Source: Ischnura elegans
Lineage: Eukaryota > Arthropoda > Insecta > Odonata > Coenagrionidae
Assembly (NCBI RefSeq): GCF_921293095.1
Contig: NC_060256.1
Location: 89,187,851 to 89,251,850 of the forward strand
Direction: 5' to 3'
Length of the DNA stretch: 64,000 nt
Shown here: piece after piece, positions 57,501 to 64,000 of the stretch
How the letters are laid out: each line of letters starts with the position of its first letter
Position numbering within the stretch: position 1 is the first letter of the stretch
Translations under genes and position numbers: made by a program
The notes under the pieces: model-generated
The model's input: the letters and a program-made list of their open reading frames with translations, nothing else
The model's database searches: none
Told to the model about the DNA's origin: nothing

Positions 57501-60500
57501 TGTTCCCATGTGATGTTCTCCGTGTCCGTTCTCTGAAAGATATCTACATATTGCTCAAGTAATTTGAGCCGTGCAAACCGCCTTTGAGTGTCTACCGCAT
57601 CTCAGCCTAATTTGTTTAACATCTGATTACCGTATTTCTCCAAATATAGTCCCCCAAAATTTCAAGGCTTCAGTTTCGGGAAAAATTATATAAATGCGTC
57701 TGAATATAGTCCCCTCTTTACTTTTACCATTGGCATTTTTGGAAAAAAAGGGGGGACTACCGTATAAGCACGTGTAAGAGGCGCACCTTTTTTCCCAGGA
57801 ATTGCAGCCGAAAATGGGGGTGCGCCTCTTACACAAACTTCTTATCTCCCCCCCCCCTCCCCTTCACCGGTCGCAAGTCCAAGGGGAACTGAGTGGCCTT
57901 GGTTTTCAGCGTGAGTCAGTCATCTGAAACCCTAGGTCAAAAACAAGCGGCAGGCAGGGGAGTTTCTCCCTTAGTGACATATTTTTAAAATGCTCCTGTT
58001 TGTATTTCTTGTAAGCATCACGCCGTCACGTCGGTACCCCAGAGGTGAACATGGAAAAGATCGTGCAGGGTTTTTTGCTCCGGAGGGTGCGCTAAATTTA
58101 CTGCCACGAGTGGGCATCCCGCGACATTTATACTGCATATAGTAATCGCTTATCAAACGTAGAGTAACGTGTAGTTTTGAAGGACACGCCTGGTTAATAG
58201 TCAACATCTGTCTTGCCGAGCAATTTCCATTACGCTGAGGACCTGATTTTAAAAAAATCATCATCAGACGCTAATATGAGGATATTTGCAACTGAAAATT
58301 ATATTGGTGTCAAAACCTACTGCTTAAAAAATTCAAACAAGTGTGTTCATTTTTGGACAAAATGGTGGATAGAAGAAATCGGAAATGCTTATAAGTGAAG
58401 AGCGCTGGAAGAGTTGTCGAGCGAGCGCGCTCCCTCCCCTCCGTATCTCAAGCTACCAGGCTATGAGCGAAGGAGCAATGGAAGAACATGTCCGATCTTG
58501 CATGTGACGTCGTTGTCTTCAAAGCGAAGGGGCGAAGGAGCAGCAATGTGATATACGTAGTTTGCGTTGCCTGAAGTTTCCAGTCCGTCTCGTCTTGCTT
58601 AAATGTGCTTATGCTACATTTGTTTCTTCCGAAATTGTGCTGTTTGGACTATGCTGAATATTAGTAGCCTTGTTTTAACTATAAATCTTTGTGTCAATCA
58701 ATTAGAGCTTAAAAAACTTAAATGCTGTCAGATATAGGTCGTGTTAGGTCTCATTCTTTTTAGAACCTCGTGCGTGTCATACAACTGCTGAAAGATATTG
58801 AGATATCTTCGAGCTCAGTAGGTGACTCACCTAGCATTTGGCCTCCAGAAACAAGGAGAATTGAACCTGAGACCGAAAAAGGTCAGTTGGTGAGATGGGG
58901 TAGGGATGAAACACGTTTCCATTGTTCCCCTGTAACTTGATATTTTCCTGTGGGGTCTCGGAAAGGGAAAAAAAATGGCAGAGGCATTGGCTGATGGAGG
59001 GCCGAGTGTGGTTCCGTTAAATCTACGACGCGGTTATTATCCTACGGCGCTGAGATTGCCCCGATTGTAGTCCGATCTCTTGGAAAGGTTCATGCTATGT
59101 GCCTGTCGTGTTTTGCCTTAAAATTTTCCATGGCTGCAATTCTATTGCAATACTCCTGCGAGGGCTTTTAAAAAAAAGTGTTCGTGAGTAGGACTAGCAC
59201 TGTAGAGCATCGGCGTATTCGAAGAGAGGATCTGAACTTTCTACTCCCTCTTATGCCGCTATTACTGCCGCAGTTATCAAAAATTCCTCTTTCAATTCGC
59301 ATTTAATGAGGAAATTTCGATAACTGTCGAAATTCCAGGCATACGTCTGCAACACTGAACGATAGGATAAAAAAATGCCACAATTTTTTTTTCTTTAAAG
59401 CTCCGATGCTCAAAATAGGGGTGCGCCTCTTACACACGCTTATACGGTATATTCAGACAAATACGGTAACTGTTTTTGTACCTCCAGAGAAGTACATACC
59501 TATTAATGACTAAATGCTAACCTGAAGTATAATCAGTCAATAAACTTACTTGTGAGGTTTATCTAGAAGCCCACCATTTGAACTTTGGCAGCAAACCAAA
59601 AGGTATTCCTGAAGTGCTTCCTGGTGAAATAGCCAGTGGTCCAATTTTGCAACACTCTCATCTGGAAAAGTAAAGTGAAAAAAACATTTTCAGTGAGTAT
59701 TTACCACTAGATAAAACAAAATAACAACATGAAAAATCCCTTATCCACCAGTCACACATTCCCCTTTCGATTCCATTCCTGTGAGGGGTAATGTGCAAGC
59801 ATATAAGATCAGAATGTAAAGGACCCTGGAATGGAATAGGATTGCTTGTAATTTTGATTCTGAACGGAATGGATTTGGAACGGCATTTTGTTTTTTCTCG
59901 GCAAATCATATTAATATATAATTCCCTGGAGTCTAGACGAGTAAGAGAAATTTCCGATAACATTTTGATTGAACAGTCTTCCATCACCCTCAGAGCAGTA
60001 ATGAATAGTAGGTCTTCCTTCCTGCGCTGATACAGTGGAACTGCATTATAGCTAGTACTGGCTAATGCGAGACTTCCGCCATAACCAAAGACAGCAGATA
60101 CACCGTCAATTGACCCCACCTAAGCGAAAATACTGTTGAAATTTCAACAGTTAATTGGGACCACTGTTAAAACTAACAGTAACTGTTAAAACTAACCATA
60201 ACTGTAAACTCTAACAGTAACTAATAAATCCAAAAGTTATTGATGAATAGGGTGGTTTCCTATTATTTTTTTATTGCCTAAATCGAAAGATTATTACTCC
60301 TGGAGTACGTATTTCACGCTTTTAGATTTTTAAACGACGATATCTATTTTTCGCGATTAAATGAAAAGTGAAAAATTTCAAGAGCGCGAAAACGCGACGC
60401 GTAAGTAGGAATGATGGGAAAAAGTCCGTGCGACGCATTTCTGGTTCCCCCTCCTTGTGAGGTGACCTTGATCGAGGCTCTGAGCGCTGATAGGACGCAG

Positions 60501-63500
60501 GATGCTAGCGGGTAGCTGAGTACCTTGCTGGCTGGTAGCGCTTGGCTTAATAAAGGTTTATTAATACCTTATCAAATGAAGAAAACTTTCCGAACTTAGC
60601 CAGTTTTAATAGGTGATTATTAAGACATGTTTCCCTGAGCTCTGTGCCTCATGCATGCATTGGTAACCTCAGACGATGTATAACTCCTATCCTCTCGTGT
60701 AGAAACTAGGTCCCTGTGACGTCACGTGGAGTGGAATCGCATGGGCGCCAATCTGGCCTTTTTCAAATGAGGATAAAATTTGACCCTTGCCATTCGTCTA
60801 AACCGGTATTTCAAAATCCAAATAATTTGTGTATTATGAATACACTAATGGTGGGTAACGAATTGCAATCAATATCTTTCGTTTTCTTTGATGAAGGAAA
60901 CTACCCTATTCAGAAGTTACTGTTGGATTAAGCAGTTCCTATTGGATTCAACACTTATTGTTGCATTTAACAGTGGTCCCAATTAACTCTTGAAATTTCA
61001 ACAGTTTTTTCGCTAAGGGGCAAGATCAGCATGAAAAAAATTTGTTTTCACAAGGCCCTATTGGCATTAGCAATAGCCATAGCAATCGCAGGAAAACCAT
61101 CACCTAGAGCCCCTAATCTCTGTAATTGCTGGCGATCTGTTACAACTGAAGTTATAACATGGAGTGCTCAGTTTTAAATTCATGTGGTAAACTGCCATTC
61201 AATAAATATGCAGTTCATTATGGTGAAAATATTGAGGCATTAACATTTGCCAATATTCGATCTTCTATTGTTCCTCGGGCAGCAGAAAGCAGTGGACAGT
61301 ATACCCGAATGCCCGTGAGTAGTGTGAATACAGAGCATTTGAAGGCAGACACCATGGCCAAAAAATGCAAAACGCAACAAGCAAGAAAATGAAAATAATA
61401 GAGCAATACGAGAGTGGCATAATTAATTTCTCTTCCTCTTCGCCATTTCAAAACAAAAGGGTCTAGCAGGTTAAGATGGTGAAAAGTGCACCCAAATGTT
61501 TTGAAAAATAAAAAATATACACTTAAAGTACATCCAATATTATGTGTTTCCCCTAAGTTTCAGGCCTTAACAATGGATAATAACCCCAAAAAAATGGAAA
61601 CATGATTTTTAGTTTTTTAACCATACCTCCAGTTTTTATTTTTGTAACATCGTTTTCTTTATTTCAAAATGTAAATACAATTACGCTCTACCATCCTGAT
61701 TTTTTTCAACATTTTTTTACCGAAAAATAAACTTTTACATAAGTTTGAAATTTTCAAAATCAAATTAAAAAATTTAGGAAACAATAGACGTGCCGAAAAA
61801 ATATATGTTGTTACCCCTGCTCTAAAGTATATTTCTAATTTTTTCAGAATTTTAAAATTGGTGAAACACGGTAAAAACATGAATAACTGCTTTGCGCCAT
61901 TTGCATCTATGTATTCCAGGAGGATATTTGGTTTGATTGTTGAGAGCAACTATTGTTGATCAGTTTCTAACTCTTTCTCATAAAATTGAACATCGTTGCA
62001 TTTAGAACACAAACCATTGAAGCCAATAGTAATTCCTATGACATATCTTGGTGAATGATCAAATCAAACTTAACAGGCGTATGCCTAAATCATATATCTT
62101 GGTGAATAAAGTGCATTTGAAGGTAGACACCATGGCCAAAAAATGCAAAACACAACAAGCAAGAAGATGAAAATAATAGAGCCATATGATTATATATGAT
62201 TTTAACTAAGGCTCTGGGCCTAAAAGGGTCGAATAAAAAGAAAAAAAAAACAAAACTCACCGTTTTGAGTAAGGATTCGATGGATGAGAGGGAATGCACC
62301 ACCTTGCCAGAAAGAATAGCAGCCATCAACTAATTTATTGGTTCGTCCTTGGAATCCTCCTTCAAATCGCATTTGACGATTCACATTCCACCTCTTCCGT
62401 GAGTGCAGCAGAGTGCAATTTTATAGCAACGACAAAGAGGAAGAATTTAAGAAACAGGAGATAAAACATTTTCCAGGACTAAATCGAATGTAAAGACGAA
62501 ACGAAAACACAAGATACAAAATGACAGATTTTGTTGGATTAAGGCTTACCAAGAGTGCCTTGATGTCACACAAACTCTCCCTTCCGAGTAATGAGAGGGC
62601 AGCGAGACCACAGAATGCATAACCTCCATGCGCTTCCATACCAGGAACACCCGAAAAGCCTCCTTCATATGTTTGACAGCTAGAAGATGAAAGATAAACA
62701 ACTCAAGAGAAGCACAATGAAGGGCATTGTTACCAAGTAAATACAATATTACTCGTTCTTACCAAGTAAATACAATATTACTCGTTCTGCTTTGATTCAA
62801 CAGATATTTCAACCATACTGTCCCAGCAAAAAGTCAAGATACATGATTTTGAAGTACTGCATCTTGGTAACTACTTGCTCGATTGGAATGAAATAACCAT
62901 GACGAAAGAACACAAATGGTATTTTCCACACTTTTTAATTCCAAAACTCAACAACCGACCCTGGTCTCAACGAATTGTGACATTTTCAAGGTGATACAAC
63001 CAGCACTCTAACAGTACTTATACCCAGGCTAAGGTAGGAGGTGGGGGAATATGGAATTGGTGTGAGGAGAGTGTGAGGGGAAACAGTTTCGGTGAACAGA
63101 TGAATGAAGGCCAATGACAAAAAACATACAAGAAGTGGAGTGTGAATGAATGTCCGGGTTTTGATGTCATGTCGATGCTTAACTTAAACAAAGGTGAGTC
63201 TGTACAAAATAAAACATCATCACTAAGTCCATCCAGTCTCTTGGCAATTTTGAATTTTTCCATAAAATCTAATTTAAGCCCTTTGTCATGTCAATGTAAA
63301 ATATCTATGTCAAAATTGCTTGAGTAACGAAACCGATGAAATTTTATTTCCTTTTATCGTTAAATTTCACTGTTATAAATACTGTTAAGTATCTCAGGTT
63401 GACGATCAGCTAATTTTATTGATTTTCATGTTAAACCATGCTATAATGGTTAAAGAAGATTAAAATCATTATCACTCAAAGATGACACATACTTTAAACA

Positions 63501-63942
63501 AAAATTGTTTAAAGGTCATTTTAAGTGATTTCAGAATCAAAAAAATAATTTTTTTCCTTAATCTGATCCAACAAGATCCCTTTGGTCAGTAATGGGGGCA
63601 ACTGTAACCTACCCTATGCTACTGAGACCCAAACAAAGGTGAAAAAGAATTCATTAATATAACTGAAAAGTATTTTTGATACACACTTATTAAATATTTT
63701 AAATAGTCAAATATGTAGTTAGTTACCACTAATTCCTCTCATCAGTAGCTTTGTCATTCCCCCAGACTTACCCAATTATCCATTCTGCTGAAAGATCAAA
63801 GAGGTCATCTGAGAATATGTTGGTCAGCCGTGCAACATCCAAAGCACAATACAAGCCACGAATGTCGACCTCTCCCCCAACATGCATGTGGAAAGCACCA
63901 TCTGGAGATCGAACTGACCACAAGAAATCCCGTAACTTCTCT
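51379..63942 (-). CDS. FNTB: Protein farnesyltransferase subunit beta (six 3' exons; 5' part outside window)
   Basis: Catalytic subunit of the cytosolic heterodimer that attaches farnesyl to the cysteine of C-terminal CaaX boxes (Ras, lamin and others). Exons: 63772-63942, 62550-62679, 62261-62393, 59550-59661, 55737-55851, 51379-51531. All have GT..AG borders, phases agree, and the joined frame has no stop before 51379. The protein runs from LRDFLWSVRSPDGAFHMHVG through EAHGGYAFCGLAAL, GRTNKLVDGCYSFWQGGAFP, LFHQEALQEYLLVCCQS and VYHTCYGLSGLSVAQHF to LHPVYNIGFEAVMNAQGYF. Zinc ligands known from rat (D297, C299, H362) are the D and C of LVDGCYSFW and the H of VYHTCY. The repeated GGF/GGL helix-barrel motifs of prenyltransferase beta subunits are present. 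The C-terminal tail, rich in P, S and acidic residues, is variable in the family. It appears intact; introns of 0.15-4.2 kb carry many transposons. Confidence 0.95.
52068..52236. mobile_element. 169-bp hAT MITE, CAGTGGCAGATCC ends, 8-bp duplication
   Basis: It begins CAGTGGCAGATCCAGG and ends ATAGATCCGCCACTG, with an exact octamer duplication ATGTACAC at 52060-52067 and 52237-52244. It contains a 22-base poly-C tract near the right end. Intact target duplication suggests recent insertion. Confidence 0.92.
52340..55235 (-). pseudogene. LINE ORF2 3' fragment, split by a hAT
   Basis: The 54735-55235 half reads minus: LFQFLVQSSDRIVFWGSSAT, LLEKIFLIQKRINKMHA, then LMELKLKTIPCIYVFIYIIS and HDTRKKIYVNNHETRTSG, the C-terminal domain of a CR1/jockey-type reverse transcriptase protein. 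Left of the hAT the reading LLNEYFESIHKTGS continues it to the C-terminus, followed by a 3' tail of ATT/GTT repeats near 52340-52365. Frames are broken in several places. It is on the same strand as FNTB. Confidence 0.72.
52714..54726 (-). mobile_element. 2.0-kb hAT element with BED-type zinc finger remnant, 8-bp duplication
   Basis: The ends TAGAGGTCCGTGAA and TTCACGGACCTCTA are perfect inverted repeats, and CAGATTAT is duplicated exactly at 52706-52713 and 54727-54734. At about 53400-53160 the minus strand carries a degenerate C2H2/BED finger: CKVCDKRF, then FKRCDTLLKHISSDTHKRAK, resembling the BED domain of CGGBP1-like hAT proteins. Both ends also hold CGTTTTAAA and GCGAAAT-type words. No catalytic core was recognised. 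Confidence 0.88.
55737..55851 (-). CDS. FNTB: FNTB exon (zinc-ligand His)
   Basis: Acceptor TTATTTCAG|GCCG, donor GAATTG|GTGAGT; 115 bases, enters with one base of a codon and ends in phase 0. Encodes PRDVYHTCYGLSGLSVAQHF then SNQEGSKTCIVGNPNNEL. The H of VYHTCY is the third zinc ligand; the Y-L-S-G-L-S block is diagnostic for the beta subunit. Confidence 0.95.
57630..59466. mobile_element. CCGTATTTCTCC-ended MITE, split by a related element
   Basis: The ends CCGTATTTCTCCAAATATAG and CTATATTCAGACAAATACGG are inverted repeats with TA duplications (57628-57629, 59467-59468). Without the nested 1688-bp insertion and its TA it is about 147 bases. Related sequence occurs at 25590-25671. Confidence 0.85.
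57760..59447. mobile_element. CCGTATAAGCACGTG-ended element nested in the MITE, TA duplication
   Basis: The ends CCGTATAAGCACGTGTAAGA and CTTACACACGCTTATACGG form inverted repeats that continue into GGCGCACC / GGTGCGCC. TA (57758-57759, 59448-59449) is duplicated from the host MITE's ACTATATTC. TA duplication and CCG ends point to the Tc1/mariner/pogo superfamily. The 1.6-kb interior has no transposase I can recognise. Confidence 0.88.
59550..59661 (-). CDS. FNTB: FNTB exon
   Basis: Acceptor TACTTTTCCAG|ATGAG, donor CTCACAA|GTAAGT; 112 bases, enters after one base of a codon and leaves two bases. Encodes ESVAKLDHWLFHQEALQEYL then LVCCQSSNGGLLDKPHK. The H-Q-E/Q-A-L-Q-E-Y and GGLLDKP blocks are characteristic of the farnesyltransferase beta subunit. 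Confidence 0.95.
59662..62260 (-). other. FNTB intron
   Basis: 2.6 kb containing a CCC-ended ACTGTT-word element (60114-61020). A block of about 69 bases (ACACCATGGCCAAAAAATGC within) occurs at about 61337-61405 and again at 62113-62181 in the same orientation. Confidence 0.8.
60114..61020. mobile_element. CCC-ended element with ACTGTT/AACAGT words
   Basis: The left end CCCCACCTAAGCGAAAATAC and right end (complement) CCCCTTAGCGAAAAAACTG begin inverted arms that continue through CTGTTGAAATTTCAACAG, TTAATTGGGACCACTGTTAA for about 55 bases. The subterminal zones repeat AACAGTAACTGTTAAAAC and ACTGTTA-type words. The core is non-coding. Flanking bases GA and CA give no firm duplication. Confidence 0.72.
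62261..62393 (-). CDS. FNTB: FNTB exon (zinc-ligand Asp and Cys)
   Basis: Acceptor CACGGAAG|AGGTGG, donor CAAAACG|GTGAGT; 133 bases, phase 0 in, one base out. Encodes RWNVNRQMRFEGGFQGRTNK then LVDGCYSFWQGGAFPLIHRI. LVDGCYSFWQ holds two of the three zinc ligands and the RxNK segment that contacts the farnesyl diphosphate phosphates in the rat structure. The acceptor lacks a strong pyrimidine tract but is the only one that keeps frame. Confidence 0.93.
62550..62679 (-). CDS. FNTB: FNTB exon
   Basis: Acceptor TTTCATCTTCTAG|CTGTC, donor CTCTTG|GTAAGC; 130 bases, first base completes a Gly codon, leaves in phase 0. Encodes CQTYEGGFSGVPGMEAHGGY then AFCGLAALSLLGRESLCDIK. EAHGGYAFCGLAAL is nearly identical to the mammalian block whose His and Gly line the isoprenoid pocket. 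Confidence 0.96.
62680..63771 (-). other. FNTB intron
   Basis: 1.1 kb. Near the acceptor side a 29-base unit (ACCAAGTAAATACAATATTA within) is tandemly doubled at 62731-62759 and 62760-62788. No other repeat or gene seen. Confidence 0.8.
63772..63942 (-). CDS. FNTB: FNTB exon (most 5' in window)
   Basis: Acceptor TTTTTTTACACAG|AGAG, donor AATTGG|GTAAGT. Encodes EKLRDFLWSVRSPDGAFHMH, VGGEVDIRGLYCALDVARLT and NIFSDDLFDLSAEWI, matching the beta-subunit blocks PDGSFLMHVGGEVDVRSAYC and ASLTNI. The upstream coding exons are past the right edge. Confidence 0.95.
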
Positions 63943-64000
63943 CTGTGTAAAAAAAACAACAAGTTGGACATATATAACCTTATTGACACACTCCTCAGTT

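Larger units (their letters stand above)
55852..59549 (-). other. FNTB intron
   Basis: 3.7 kb. The right half is occupied by nested TA-flanked transposons (57630-59466). 55852-57629 shows no recognised repeat or gene; frames there are short. Confidence 0.75.

Noticed and set aside
62090-62746. Several minus-strand frames with internal ATGs over the FNTB exons
   Set aside because: They are alternative-frame shadows or run into introns; spliced exons with conserved residues explain the region.
1-64000. Bacterial features (operons, CRISPR, riboswitches, replication origins)
   Set aside because: The introns, poly(A) signals and eukaryotic transposon content show nuclear animal DNA; no spacer-repeat array or operon structure was seen.

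Overview
The window is nuclear DNA of a repeat-rich animal, most likely an insect or other arthropod. The evidence is spliced genes with GT..AG introns of several kilobases, AT-rich non-coding DNA, and a dense, nested set of DNA transposons (piggyBac, Tc1/mariner-like, Tigger/pogo, hAT, P-like), non-LTR retrotransposons, a Penelope-like element and tRNA-derived SINEs. No bacterial operons, ribosome binding sites or CRISPR arrays are present. A 675-base uninterrupted (TTGGG)n tract resembles an arthropod-type telomere repeat variant, but I cannot name the species.

The one host gene identified with confidence is the beta subunit of protein farnesyltransferase (FNTB), minus strand, in the right-hand 13 kb. 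Six consecutive exons (63942 down to 51379) join in frame with good splice sites and carry the zinc ligands D, C and H, the stop codon and a poly(A) signal. The 5' exons lie beyond the right edge. A second, weaker host-gene candidate on the plus strand consists of two joinable exons at 11.5-11.9 kb and a terminal-exon-like segment with a poly(A) signal at 26.3 kb.

Layout. 0.4-6.7 kb: a piggyBac remnant, then an old transposase-like gene split by a 3.2-kb TA-flanked element with about 360-base terminal inverted repeats and a broken DDE transposase. 8.1-8.8 kb: (TTGGG)n. 12.0-22.3 kb: a nested stack in which a CAATTG-array element holds a CATATG-array element, which in turn holds a LINE, a 200-base CTATAG element and a Tigger element. 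22.4-34.4 kb: a P-transposase-like fragment, MITEs, SINEs, a 91-bp minisatellite in a CCCTGA element, and a 1-kb element of ATCTATAGAT-type words. 34.9-40.5 kb: a decayed LINE split by a 2.5-kb non-autonomous hAT with an 8-bp target duplication. 40.5-51 kb: sparse, with hAT, LINE and Penelope fragments. 51-64 kb: FNTB, whose introns hold two hAT elements, a LINE, a pair of nested TA-flanked elements and another CCC-ended palindrome-word element.

The most unusual signal is a recurring architecture. Several elements have ends beginning with CCC, small flanking dinucleotide matches (AA/AA, AA/AA, TA/TA, GA/GA in the best cases) and subterminal regions built from many copies of one short palindromic word. 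The word differs in each element: CAATTG, CATATG, CTATAG, ATCTATAGAT, ACTGTT/AACAGT, GGGTAC and others. No transposase that mobilises them is recognisable here.
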